Shown here in pieces: positions 27,606-35,943 of a DNA stretch of 64,000 nucleotides. Both the position numbers and the translations under genes were made by a program. Position 1 is the stretch's first letter, and every line of letters starts with the position of its first letter. This DNA is from Bog-105 sp965277855 (lineage in GTDB: Bacteria > Acidobacteriota > Terriglobia > Bryobacterales > Bryobacteraceae): positions 3,534,001-3,598,000 of the forward strand of contig OZ255847.1 in the NCBI GenBank assembly GCA_965277855.1, read 5' to 3'. The notes beneath the pieces were generated by a model. It ran no database searches. It was not told where the DNA came from and saw only the letters and a program-made list of their open reading frames with translations.

Positions 27606-28406
27606 TCAGCCCGCGTCAATCGCCACCAGTTCCTGTTCGTCAGCCAGGAATCCGGCTTCGTCAGTTCCCTCATCCAAATCGAGAAACCTGGTGTCGAGCA
27701 GCCGCTCTGGTTCTAGTTTGCCCATGGCCGACAGCAGCGTTTCCTTCAGGAACGGATGGTCTTTCTCGATCTCCACGAACATGTCCCGGAGCGTTCGCCT
27801 TACTGTTCCCGTCTTCTGCGAGCATCCGCACGGAATAATCGGCGCGCCCATCGCAGCCGCAAAAGCGCGCGTCAAATCCTCCGTGACGTAAACCAGCGGC
27901 CGGATCAAACGAAACTCCCGTTTGCTCGACCAGGTCACCGCGGGCAAAGCGCTAATCCGCCCCGTGAACAGAGCATTGCGTAAAAACGACTCGCAAAAGT
28001 CATCGGCCGTGTGCCCAAATGCGATCACATTCGCGCCAAGTTTGCGCGCGACTTCATAAACTGCGCGTCTTCGAAACCGGCTGCACAAATCGCAGCCATG
28101 ATCCGGCTGCTCCGTCAGCAGCCTAAGCGAAGGCGCGTCTTCTGTATAGGTCCACTCCACTCCGCGCGCCCGTAAATACTTCCCGACCGGTCCGATCGGC
28201 GCCAGAAACTTCCCCTGCTCGATCGTAAACGCGCACACCGAAAACGGAATCGGCGCACGCTTCTGTAACAGCAGCAGCGCTTCGAGCAGCGTCAACGAAT
28301 CTTTGCCGCCCGACACACCCACCGCCACGCGATCCCCTGCCCGAATCATGCGAAATCGCGCAATCGCCTCGCCCACCTTCCGCAGCAATGCCTTTTCCAG
28401 TTCCAC
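27606..28406 (-). CDS. ttcA: TtcA-like tRNA 2-thiocytidine biosynthesis protein
   Basis: 266 aa PP-loop ATPase: SGGKDS at ~31-36, the CxxC pair in CDLCSRFRRRAVYEVA, and a later cysteine in IPCGCSQ, which together ligate the Fe-S cluster of TtcA/TtuA-type thiolases. It is expected to thiolate C32 in a subset of tRNAs. No operon partner; the 28-bp gap to the sigma54 activator contains only sequence upstream of the latter's start. TtuA-like (thio-ribothymidine) specificity is an alternative. Confidence 0.88.
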   Translation of the reverse strand: MELEKALLRKVGEAIARFRMIRAGDRVAVGVSGGKDSLTLLEALLLLQKRAPIPFSVCAFTIEQGKFLAPIGPVGKYLRARGVEWTYTEDAPSLRLLTEQPDHGCDLCSRFRRRAVYEVARKLGANVIAFGHTADDFCESFLRNALFTGRISALPAVTWSSKREFRLIRPLVYVTEDLTRAFAAAMGAPIIPCGCSQKTGTVRRTLRDMFVEIEKDHPFLKETLLSAMGKLEPERLLDTRFLDLDEGTDEAGFLADEQELVAIDAG

Positions 28407-28730
28407 CGCCTACCAAAATAGCGAACCCACCCGCCAGCGTCACTGCCCGCTGTTTCAGGGTTAGTGTCCGTGAGCCACTTGGAGCGGGTTTCCGCTCGAA
28501 GTTTCTACAATCATTCTGGCCTCACAGCGTTAAATCCCGGGGTTTAGGGCAGAGCCTCATGAGAAAGATTGCCGCCGCTTCGTCTCCCATAACGCTCTTT
28601 AGAGCCGTGACCTGCCGATTACTTCCGGGTGGCCCGTCATCCTGGCACATCGTGAAATACAAAAGGATCGGTAAACAAATCGCGACTAATCGTCGGCGCA
28701 GAGTTGTCGACTTGCCTTGTAAGCCCGCTC
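28407..28730. other. Region without a supported gene, 324 bp
   Basis: Open frames here are short or read antisense through the neighbouring gene and show no family features. The stretch includes an imperfect palindrome (AAATCCCGGGGTTT). I see no RNA gene. Confidence 0.4.
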
Positions 28731-29153
28731 TTAATGCAAGGTCCAGGCCAACAAGCAAGCTGCGACTAGCAGAGCGCAGATAACGATTGCCACAAACTTC
28801 TGTGACGGTAATCCAAGTGGCATCGGATCCAAGTGCGCAAATTCCGGATCGTGCCAGGCAGTACCTGGAAACATCGGCGCGAAAAGCATGCTCACGAAGT
28901 ATGCTCCAGCGACCACTGCAGCCATGAGCACGTGTGGAATCGTAAGCGGTCCCATTCCGAACAATAGCCACAATGATGCCAACCCAAGAATGATGCCAAT
29001 GACCATCGTCTGGCAGTTATGAAATTTGGCATGAGCAGGCCATCGCGGGTTGTACAAATGTTGTTTAGCCGTGACCGGAATGAGAGCATCCACCACAAAG
29101 CCGCCGAAATTCCATACGGCGACAAGAGCGACTATCCATTTTGCAATTTGCAT
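28731..29153 (-). CDS. DUF6640-type membrane protein
   Basis: 140 aa with four predicted helices. The signature NPRWPAHAKFHNCQTMVIGIILGLASLWLL and the ending with a hydrophobic helix match my recollection of the DUF6640 family of small membrane proteins, which has no known activity. The gene is separated by 154 bp from the FAD monooxygenase upstream in the same orientation and might be co-transcribed. Confidence 0.7.
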   Translation of the reverse strand: MQIAKWIVALVAVWNFGGFVVDALIPVTAKQHLYNPRWPAHAKFHNCQTMVIGIILGLASLWLLFGMGPLTIPHVLMAAVVAGAYFVSMLFAPMFPGTAWHDPEFAHLDPMPLGLPSQKFVAIVICALLVAACLLAWTLH

Positions 29154-29307
29154 GTGACTTTCCTAAGAAATTGTTGTTGATTGACACAGAGCCATGCGTG
29201 CGCTCCGGCGCCGGAACGCAGGCCCGGTCAGCATTGCTCTATTAATGGGGCTGCAAACAACGAACGCTTGTTCAAAGCCCCCTCTTTCCGTCGCAGGTCG
29301 CTTCTGT

Positions 29308-30534
29308 TTAGGCCGGCAAAGGATTCTGTCCCATGCGCTTTTCACCCATCTGCACGGATTCCCTTACGACATCAAAGCCATACCGAACTAGCTCCGCCTC
29401 GTAAGTCGCCAAAGCTGTGGGAAGGAAAAGCCGTTCCTCCGCGGCCGCTTTGAGTTGCCGCCCCAACAACGCTGCGTCTCGCATTGCCAAGTTGGCGCCG
29501 CGACCAAGCGTCGGTGTCATAGCATGGACAGCGTCCCCAAGCAGCGTGACATTCGTCGGATTATCAAGCGTCGAAGGCACTGTGGTGTACATGCCGACAA
29601 TAAAGAAAGAAGAAGGGTCTCCGCTCGAAACAAGGCTGCTCGCTTGCTGTGGCCACTCCTTCAGCATGTCGACAGCAAGCCGCTGTAGATCCTCGGCCGG
29701 CACACCGTGTAGTTCTTTGTCACTCTTGGGAAAGTGTTCGTGGCGGCCGCCGACAATACAGACCAGATAATTGTCCTGCTTTTTGAGCGACGCGGATGGC
29801 AGGATCTGTTTTGCAGCCTCATGCGGTGCGAGAGGAAACCTTACTGCGCCGAGACCAAGAAATAATTTGCGCTCGTCCATAGCAATCGAGAAGATGTCAT
29901 CCAGCGCCTCAGAAGGCGCAAGTTTCGAAGCAACGCCGTAGGGTACACGACCGTAAATCGCCTGGACGCCTGCATCCATCGTTTGCAGTTGAGGCGCCCG
30001 CTGCTGACGCACCGTAGATCGAATGCCATCGGCTCCCACCAACACATCACCCTTCGCGGTCGTGCCATCTGCAAAGCTGACAACAACACCCTCGGCACCG
30101 GATTCATAATGCGTCACTCGTTTTCCGAAATGGCACACCTTTTCCATGCCGATTAAGAGGATTTCGCGCAAAGTGGCACGATCCACGTTGCGGTGAATCT
30201 TCTCCTCCGTCACGAAATCAGGCCAGAACTTAGCATCCTGTCCATCGTCAGTGGGGAATCGCTTTGCAACGCTCAAGTCCGTATTAAGAATCGTTGTAAA
30301 CGGCTGCGTCCGCATCGCCGTTGCTTCAAACAAGCGATGCATATCCGGCGGAAGCACCTCTCGGAGCGCGTTCAGCGCGTCGGCCTCCAGGTGCAGCCGA
30401 TAACCCTGCGGACGATCCCAGGGGCTGTCGTCACGGTCAAAAACTACTACGTCGATGTGAGCGTTGCGGAGCGCCTGGGCAAGGCAAAGACCACCAAGTC
30501 CGGCACCAACGATAAGTACTTTAATTTGAGGCAT
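29308..30534 (-). CDS. FAD-dependent monooxygenase (PHBH fold)
   Basis: 408 aa. N-terminal Rossmann motif GAGLGGLCLAQAL, the class A flavin monooxygenase DG motif (LVGADGIRSTVR) and the GD motif (LLGDAVHAMTPTLGRGANLAMRDAALL). The pattern resembles FAD monooxygenases acting on aromatic or polyketide-like substrates (for example the TetX/RdmE relatives). The substrate is unknown. ATG start at 30534. Downstream genes on this strand end at 28731. Confidence 0.9.
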   Translation of the reverse strand: MPQIKVLIVGAGLGGLCLAQALRNAHIDVVVFDRDDSPWDRPQGYRLHLEADALNALREVLPPDMHRLFEATAMRTQPFTTILNTDLSVAKRFPTDDGQDAKFWPDFVTEEKIHRNVDRATLREILLIGMEKVCHFGKRVTHYESGAEGVVVSFADGTTAKGDVLVGADGIRSTVRQQRAPQLQTMDAGVQAIYGRVPYGVASKLAPSEALDDIFSIAMDERKLFLGLGAVRFPLAPHEAAKQILPSASLKKQDNYLVCIVGGRHEHFPKSDKELHGVPAEDLQRLAVDMLKEWPQQASSLVSSGDPSSFFIVGMYTTVPSTLDNPTNVTLLGDAVHAMTPTLGRGANLAMRDAALLGRQLKAAAEERLFLPTALATYEAELVRYGFDVVRESVQMGEKRMGQNPLPA

Positions 30535-30749
30535 AGTCGTCCCTCCTCCTCGATGGGGGAAGGACGTACCGGTGACCTAAGCCTCTTTGAGGACGGTTCT
30601 CGTACGAACACTTTCGCGTCGCCCGGACTACCTACCGGGCTGTGGCTTTCGCACGTCCACCTCCAGTATACGTTCATCGGAGCTGAAGCAAATATCACTT
30701 TTCGAGGCAAAGGAATAAGTAACGGCGAAGGGTTTACCATCCGGACCGT

Positions 30750-30945
30750 GAGCGCATGGTCGGCTACTCGGAAGTTGCTCTGGCGAAACAGGCGTTTCGG
30801 GCAACAGACCAGTTGGCCCGCCGACTGTCATGCAAGCCTGAAGGCGTGTCTGTAACCTTCGCGACTACATCACTGGCGAATACCTAACCATCGACGGCGG
30901 CCTCACTACGCGTTCGCCTGATCCGAAATCCGCCCTTGCAGGTTG
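30750..30945 (+). pseudogene. Remnant of a short-chain dehydrogenase/reductase
   Basis: One frame reads GYSEVALAKQAFRATDQLARRL...EGVSVTF, reminiscent of the SDR active-site helix (YxxxK plus RRL..GV.V). A different frame immediately after reads RDYITGEYLTIDGGLTTRS, the nearly invariant SDR C-terminal strand. The frame change and missing N-terminal half show it is broken. The C-terminal part is convincing; the first part is a weaker match. Confidence 0.55.
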
Positions 30946-30985
30946 ACTTTTCACAGTACCGATCATCTGGCAGATCACTCGTCCG

Positions 30986-31124
30986 CTACTAGTAAGCTGT
31001 CCCGGTCATATCGTTAGTACGCCGGTCGCTGTGCTCGCGGCTCTGACTACCGCAAGCGGAGCCATGAGCGAAGCGATTGGAGTCTGGCTCTGCTATCGAA
31101 ATCACCGGGACAGCTTACTAGTAG
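30986..31124. mobile_element. 139-bp MITE-like inverted-repeat element
   Basis: The left end CTACTAGTAAGCTGTCCCGG, plus one further T, is the perfect reverse complement of the right end (31104-31124). The arms extend to 28 bp with 26 matches (30986-31013 and 31097-31124). Nothing inside is coding. Size and long terminal inverted repeats fit a miniature transposable element. CTAG at both ends of the inner arms could be the target duplication typical of IS5-type elements. No parent transposase is in the window. Confidence 0.7.
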
Positions 31125-31475
31125 GCAAGGCATTGATCCAAGGGTCCGCTGACGCTAGCCGTTTGTCGGCAGGTTGATCTCAAGCCCGTCGGATTCCGAT
31201 CATGTCTCTGCATTTGCGACGAATGCATCGCAGTGTGCGCCGGCATAATCGAAGACGATCAGCGCGCTCGCGAACCTCAGGTGGATGCCTCAGGGCGAAC
31301 TGAACAGCCTCCGAGCACTTGCCGCAAGAATACTCACTGAAAGCATGTCGCCGGACTCTGGAGCATGACACTAACCCGAAACTCCGTTCGGATCTCTCAC
31401 ACGGCTCGGCGAACCGAAATACACTGGCGAGAGAAACGCCGCCGCGCCGACGCAAGCTTCCGATATCCTCGAACC
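31125..31475. other. Region without a supported gene, 351 bp
   Basis: Only short frames without family features. It lies between the inverted-repeat element and the small ORF at 31476 and probably represents decayed sequence; the small gene's promoter should be at its right end. Confidence 0.4.
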
Positions 31476-31655
31476 ATGGCAGAACGAGACCACAACCTTT
31501 CCGAACTCGCGCCACTGCCAGACTACAATCCGGACGGCGTCGATCTCAGTCTCATTCGCTGGTCCCTCGATCTTACGCCCGCCGAACGTCTCGAGTTCCT
31601 CGAAGACCGCATCGCGGACATCCTCCGAATTCGCGCTCTCAATGCAGGAGCATAA
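31476..31655 (+). CDS. Small helical protein paired with a nucleotidyltransferase remnant
   Basis: 59 aa, ATG at 31476. The sequence (DYNPDGVDLSLIRWSLDLTPAERLEFLEDRIADILRIR) belongs to a small-protein type I recall preceding predicted nucleotidyltransferases in several phyla, perhaps as an antitoxin-like partner. The downstream ORF overlaps its end by 14 bp and looks like a truncated member of that enzyme class. The pairing is inferred from memory of the family, not from a search. Confidence 0.6.
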   Translation: MAERDHNLSELAPLPDYNPDGVDLSLIRWSLDLTPAERLEFLEDRIADILRIRALNAGA

Positions 31656-31767
31656 ATTCTCGCTCTGCCTGACTGCGCTCGACGAGAGCGGAACGGAATT
31701 TATTCTCGTCGCGGCCTTGCCGCTCCTTCGGCAGACGGCGCAAGAGCTGAAAAAGCGGCAAAGTTGA
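31642..31767 (+). pseudogene. Internally deleted nucleotidyltransferase remnant
   Basis: The 41-residue frame starts QEHKFSLCLTALDESGTEFILV, which is how many minimal-NTase-like proteins begin before their GG...A motif. It then jumps to ALPLLRQTAQELKKRQS, which looks like the C-terminal end. The catalytic core is missing. This is best explained by one large in-frame deletion. Confidence 0.55.
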
Positions 31768-31837
31768 TTGCTCCCGTTTCGGTTGCCATCCCGCAGCCAG
31801 GCAGTTCTAATCCGTATTGGATACTGGCGGATATCGT

Positions 31838-34306
31838 ATGCGGGCACTCCTGATCCTGGGTATCGCTCTCTCCCTATCCCCTCATGCGACGTCCGCCGCC
31901 GCCAACGAAACCGTTAATTCCTGGTGGTACCGCCAACCGGCAAGCAAGTATTGGGAAGGCTTACCCCTCGCCAACGGCCGTCTGGCCGCCATGGTATTCG
32001 GGCGAGTCCGCGACGAACTCATACCCATCAACGACGAATCCCTCTGGACCGGATCTCCTTACGACCCCAACAATCCCGACGGCCCAAAAATTCTCCCTGA
32101 AATCCGCCGGCTGCTTCTCGCCGGCAAATTTGTCGAAGCGCAACAACTCTGCCAGGGCTTGATGAGCCGTCCCATCTCGGTGCAACACTATCGCCCGCTC
32201 GGCGAATTGCGCCTGCACTTTGAAACTCCCAACAACACACACTCCTATCGCCGCGAGTTAAACATGGATTCGGCCACCGCGCGCGTCACCTATCAAATCG
32301 GTGATACCCACTACACGCGCGAGGTCTTCGCCTCCTACCCCGACCAGGTGCTCGTCGTGCGCATCGAAGCCGATAAGCCGGGCCGCATTTCCCTGGCCGC
32401 GCGTCTGGCCAGTATCGAAACCAGTGCTCACAGCACCACCGCACCGGATCACGAAATCGCCATGGCCGGAACCGTCGAAACCGTCACCGAAGGCAAATCC
32501 GCCCATCCGGTCATCCCTTCCAAAATGCGCTTTCAAGCCCGCCTCAAAGTCATTGCCGAAGGCGGAACCACCGGCGTCTGTCGGATCGCCGGAGACGAGA
32601 GCCGCACCTCAGCCTGTGTCTCCGTCAACCAAGCCAACGCCGTCACCATCGTTCTCGCGGCCGCCACCAACTTCGTCAAATGGAACAATCTCAGCGGCGA
32701 CCCGGAAGCGCGCGTTTCCCAGCGCATGGCCGCCGCCCACAGATCCTATGCCGATCTGCTGGCCCGCCACCTGCACGATTGGCAGCCCCGCTTTCTGGCT
32801 TGCCGGCTCGATCTCGGAGGCCACGCTGCTGCCCAAGACGACACCACCACCCGCCTCGACAAGATGCGCCAGGGAGCCACCGACCCGCTCTTCGAAGCTC
32901 AATACTTTCAGTACGGGCGCTATCTCCTGCTCGCCGTATCCCGCCCCGGCACACTCGCTTTCAACAACCACAACGTCTGGGTCGACAACGGCGAGGAGCG
33001 TTGGGCTGGCCGGTGGACCCTCAATGTCAATCTCGAAGAGTGTTACTGGCCCGCTGAGGACACCAATCTCGCCGAAACCAACGAGCCCCTTCTCACCTTT
33101 GTCGAAAGCCTGGCTGAAGCCGGCGCTCGCACCGCCCGCGAGCTGTACGGTTATCACGGATGGGTGGCGCACTTGGGAACCGATATCTGGATGAATACCG
33201 CCCCCACCGACTTGACCGGTCCAGGCATTTGGCCGACCGCTGGACCTTGGCTATTACAAAACCTCTGGGACCATTACCTTTTCCAGCCGGACACGCAATA
33301 CCTCAAGCGCCTGTACCCGCTACTGCGCGGGTCCTCCGAGTTCTTCCTCGATTTCCTGATTGAAGAGCCCTCGCATCATTGGCTGGTAACCGCCCCCTCG
33401 GTGTCCCCCGAGAATTCCTTCTACACTCCGTCTCATCAGAAAACGCAAGTCACCATAGGCCCCACCATGGACAACCAGCTTCTCCGCGATCTCTTCAACC
33501 ACACTATCCAGGCGGCCGCTACGCTCGGCGTCGACCCGGACCTGCGCGCCCGAATCGCCGCTGCGTGCAAGCGCCTGCCTCCCACTCGTATCGGGCGGCA
33601 CGGGCAAGTCGAGGAGTGGCTCGAAGATTACGACGAACCCGAAGTAACGCACCGCCACCTTTCGCCTCTCTACGCGTTCTATCCCTCGGATCAGATCACG
33701 CAGTCCGCGACGCCCGAACTCGTCAATGCCGTCCGCACAACGCTCGATCGTCGTGGCGAAAGCAATCGCGGATGGTCGGGCGCATGGAAAATCTGTCTTC
33801 GCGCGAGGCTCGGCGACGGCGACCGCGCCGAAGCCTTGTTACGTCGCATGGTCACCGACATCAGCATCCATCCCAGACCCGCCGATAGCCCGAACGTCCC
33901 GTCCTTTGAAGGGAATCAAGGCATCCAGGGCGTCACCGCCGGCATCGCCGAAATGCTGCTGCAGAGCCAGGGGGAAGCAAGCACAGGCCGCGATTCCGCG
34001 CCACCAGACGAAAGAGGAACTTCAGCGGACTTGGGCGCGGGTCGCGAGTCCGTTGTGCGCGCGAGTACCTTAGACGAGATCCGCGTATTACCCGCACTGC
34101 CCCGCGCCTGGCCCGATGGAAGCGTACTTGGCTTGCGCGCCCGCGGCGGCTATGTCGTCGACATCGCCTGGCACAATGGCGCACTCACCTCCATCAAACT
34201 CCACTCCACGCAAGGCCGCCTGTGCCATCTCGCTTACGGCCAAAAAGCCGTCACATTCCCAACCCGAGCCGGCCAGACCTACCTCAAAAACGCTCATTTG
34301 GAGTAA
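31838..34306 (+). CDS. Glycoside hydrolase family 95 alpha-L-fucosidase/galactosidase with in-frame repeat insertion
   Basis: 822 aa from ATG 31838, which gives a signal peptide (ALLILGIALSLSPHATSA). N-terminal beta domain with WEGLPLANGRLAAMVFG and NDESLWTGSP; (alpha/alpha)6 barrel with NNHNVWVDN, TAPSVSPENSF (conserved Glu loop), HRHLSPLYAFYPS and NRGWSGAWKICLRARLGDG; C-terminal beta domain (IRVLPALPRAWPDGSVLGLRARGGYVVDIAW). Residues 713-745 are a 33-residue hydrophilic segment encoded by one complete 99-bp repeat unit. Removing it restores the normal family junction QSQG-DEIRVLPALP. The enzyme probably cleaves fucose or galactose from plant or algal glycans outside the cytoplasm. Confidence 0.93.
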   Translation: MRALLILGIALSLSPHATSAAANETVNSWWYRQPASKYWEGLPLANGRLAAMVFGRVRDELIPINDESLWTGSPYDPNNPDGPKILPEIRRLLLAGKFVEAQQLCQGLMSRPISVQHYRPLGELRLHFETPNNTHSYRRELNMDSATARVTYQIGDTHYTREVFASYPDQVLVVRIEADKPGRISLAARLASIETSAHSTTAPDHEIAMAGTVETVTEGKSAHPVIPSKMRFQARLKVIAEGGTTGVCRIAGDESRTSACVSVNQANAVTIVLAAATNFVKWNNLSGDPEARVSQRMAAAHRSYADLLARHLHDWQPRFLACRLDLGGHAAAQDDTTTRLDKMRQGATDPLFEAQYFQYGRYLLLAVSRPGTLAFNNHNVWVDNGEERWAGRWTLNVNLEECYWPAEDTNLAETNEPLLTFVESLAEAGARTARELYGYHGWVAHLGTDIWMNTAPTDLTGPGIWPTAGPWLLQNLWDHYLFQPDTQYLKRLYPLLRGSSEFFLDFLIEEPSHHWLVTAPSVSPENSFYTPSHQKTQVTIGPTMDNQLLRDLFNHTIQAAATLGVDPDLRARIAAACKRLPPTRIGRHGQVEEWLEDYDEPEVTHRHLSPLYAFYPSDQITQSATPELVNAVRTTLDRRGESNRGWSGAWKICLRARLGDGDRAEALLRRMVTDISIHPRPADSPNVPSFEGNQGIQGVTAGIAEMLLQSQGEASTGRDSAPPDERGTSADLGAGRESVVRASTLDEIRVLPALPRAWPDGSVLGLRARGGYVVDIAWHNGALTSIKLHSTQGRLCHLAYGQKAVTFPTRAGQTYLKNAHLE
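33974..34072. repeat. Single complete 99-bp repeat inserted in frame within the GH95 gene
   Basis: Bases 33974-34072 are almost identical to the tandem unit at 664-1668, in the same orientation, cut at a different phase: starting GAAGCAAGCACAGG and ending GAGTACCTTA. It carries the GATTCCGCG variant together with CAGCGG, a combination not present in any array unit. The length is exactly 33 codons and no host residues appear lost. No target-site duplication is evident. Confidence 0.93.
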
Positions 34307-34402
34307 TTTCGGTCGGTTGGCACTCTCCAACATTCTTGTAATGTTCATCCGTGCGAAACATCCGCCTGCGCTAATGGAGAGGGCGATTTTTTCGTTCAAT
34401 TT

Positions 34403-34630
34403 ATGAATCCGAAAATCCTGCTTCTCGAAATTTTTTCTGTTTCACTCGCTCCCGCCGGCACCATGGCCCTGATGGGACTCGCCCTGATTTCGCTGACTTT
34501 CATCCGCGTCCCCAAGCGCACAGGGCACGGCTGCGCGCCGCCACTCAATAAAGGAACTCGCCTGTTCTTTGGGCGGGGCGCTCGATCCCGGGCCCGTTGT
34601 GCGCGTGTTCCTCAGAAGAATAAGAAGTAG
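34403..34630 (+). pseudogene. PEP-CTERM-like anchor remnant fused to a diverged repeat
   Basis: The frame encodes 75 residues. Residues 15-38 (LAPAGTMALMGLALISLTFIRVPKR) resemble a PEP-CTERM sorting tail (PEPGT, hydrophobic helix, basic end) with the PEP motif damaged. No upstream surface protein remains. The C-terminal ~37 residues are read from a diverged copy of the 99-bp repeat. It may be a translated relic; I treat it as a fragment. Confidence 0.4.
34514..34620. repeat. Diverged copy (type C) of the 99-bp repeat
   Basis: Shares with the copy at 562-663 the segments GGCTGCGCGCC, AGGAACTC and GGGCGG.GCGCTCGA, and with the array GTTGTGCGCG and GTTCCTCA. It resembles the 562-663 copy more than the array, so the family has at least two subtypes. 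It starts where the PEP-CTERM-like tail ends. Confidence 0.65.
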
Positions 34631-34695
34631 CCTCACGGCATTTGGTCAAAATGTATTTCCTGCCCATTTTTATTAGCTTTACTGTTCCTCGTGGG

Positions 34696-34730
34696 GCAGT
34701 TCCGTGAACTGCACCGGCCTCGCAGGCCGG
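34696..34730. repeat. Two adjacent perfect hairpins upstream of uppP
   Basis: GCAGTTCCGTGAACTGC (34696-34712; 7-bp stem, 3-base loop) is followed after one base by CCGGCCTCGCAGGCCGG (34714-34730; 7-bp stem, 3-base loop). Neither is followed by a T-run on either strand, so they look more like a REP-type intergenic repeat than an intrinsic terminator. They lie about 80 bp before the uppP start and could structure its leader. Confidence 0.7.
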
Positions 34731-34810
34731 CTCTTCATCGCGTCGAGCGGCCTTATCAAACCGACATCTCCCTCCGGCCTCACCCCCCATAATGTTTTTA
34801 TAGTCTAAGC

Positions 34811-35686
34811 GTGAATATCATTCAGGTCATCCTACTTGCCGTCGTGCAAGGCCTCGCCGAGTTATTGCCCGTCTCCAGTTCCGCCCACGTCGTCGTGGCC
34901 GAAAAACTCATGGGTCTCGACCCCTCTTCTCCCACCATGACCTTGCTCCTGGTCATGCTGCATACCGGCACCATGTTTGCCGTCATACTTTACTTCTGGA
35001 AGCAATGGCGCGCCACTTACTTTCAAAGCGCGCCCGCTTTCAAACGGTATGCCGGGCTGCTCATTGTAGCCACTGCTGCTACCGGCGTAATCGGCTATGG
35101 CCTGCAAAAAGTGATCGAAAAAACCGCCTTTCGAGACGCGCCGAAAGCCGAGATCGAAGACCTCTTCAGCCATCTCGAACTCATCGCGCCCGCCCTCGCG
35201 GCAGCCGGCATTCTGATCCTGATCGCCGGTCTCTACGAACGCCGCCACTCGCCCGTAAACGTCAACGTGCAGGACGTCGATCACCTGGGCATGCACGAGG
35301 CCGGACTGATCGGCGTTATACAGGGCCTGTGTCTTCCCTTCCGCGGCTTCTCGCGCTCTGGGGCCACCATCTCGACCGGCATATTAGCTGGCGTTCCCAA
35401 ACTGCGCGCCGAAACTTTTAGTTTTGCCCTGGCCGTTATTCTCACGCCGGCCGTCGTCATCCGCGAGATCCTGCGCCTGGTCAAAGCCCATCACGCTGAC
35501 CCGACGCTTTCGCTCTCCTCCGCCGTGCTGCCCAGCCTGCTGGGAGCCGTCTTCGCCTTTCTCGCCGGTCTGCTCGCCCTGCGCTGGCTCAGCCGCTGGC
35601 TGGAGCGCGGGCAATGGTATCTGTTCGGGATCTACTGCCTGGTCGCCTCCGTTGTTGTTGCCTACCTGCATCGCGCCGGCTTTTAA
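34811..35686 (+). CDS. uppP: Undecaprenyl-diphosphate phosphatase
   Basis: 291 aa with a GTG start at 34811. The BacA/UppP catalytic motifs are complete: VQGLAELLPVSSSAHVV near the N-terminus and CLPFRGFSRSGATISTG around residue 180, within an eight-helix membrane protein. It dephosphorylates undecaprenyl pyrophosphate to recycle the lipid carrier for cell-wall synthesis, and overexpression gives bacitracin resistance. Length is normal. Its transcript converges with the gene at 35944. Confidence 0.96.
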   Translation: MNIIQVILLAVVQGLAELLPVSSSAHVVVAEKLMGLDPSSPTMTLLLVMLHTGTMFAVILYFWKQWRATYFQSAPAFKRYAGLLIVATAATGVIGYGLQKVIEKTAFRDAPKAEIEDLFSHLELIAPALAAAGILILIAGLYERRHSPVNVNVQDVDHLGMHEAGLIGVIQGLCLPFRGFSRSGATISTGILAGVPKLRAETFSFALAVILTPAVVIREILRLVKAHHADPTLSLSSAVLPSLLGAVFAFLAGLLALRWLSRWLERGQWYLFGIYCLVASVVVAYLHRAGF

Positions 35687-35902
35687 TACACCCCATTGTT
35701 CCCGTCGCTCCGTCTTCTTGCTTCTCCACTCTCATGTCTCTGTCTCATCCGCCAGCCCATTTCCCCGCATCGGGAGAATACCCGAACGGCACTCTTCGGC
35801 CATCTCGGCAAATCGCTCTAACTTATTGAATATAAAGCATTAAATTTATTGTCACCCATCGGTGACTCGATGCCCGCGCTTCTCTCCTGCCAAGATCAAT
35901 AA

Positions 35903-35931
35903 TTACCGTCGACTTCTTTTATGGACGGTAA
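35903..35931 (-). terminator. Putative terminator for the 35944-36759 gene
   Basis: Inverted repeat TTACCGTC/GACGGTAA (8-bp arms, 13-base loop) starts 13 bp past the minus-strand stop codon. On the minus strand it is followed by an A/T-rich TTATTGAT tract. The stem is moderately strong. A second small hairpin, GTCACCCATCGGTGAC, lies at 35851-35866. Confidence 0.4.
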
Positions 35932-35943
35932 AAACTCTCCCTT

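Noticed and set aside
28522..28971. 149-codon minus-strand ORF
   Set aside because: It overlaps the DUF6640 gene in another frame and shows no protein-like pattern that I can defend.
31180..31515. 111-codon minus-strand ORF
   Set aside because: Arg/Cys-rich composition typical of a shadow frame; no start signal or family resemblance.
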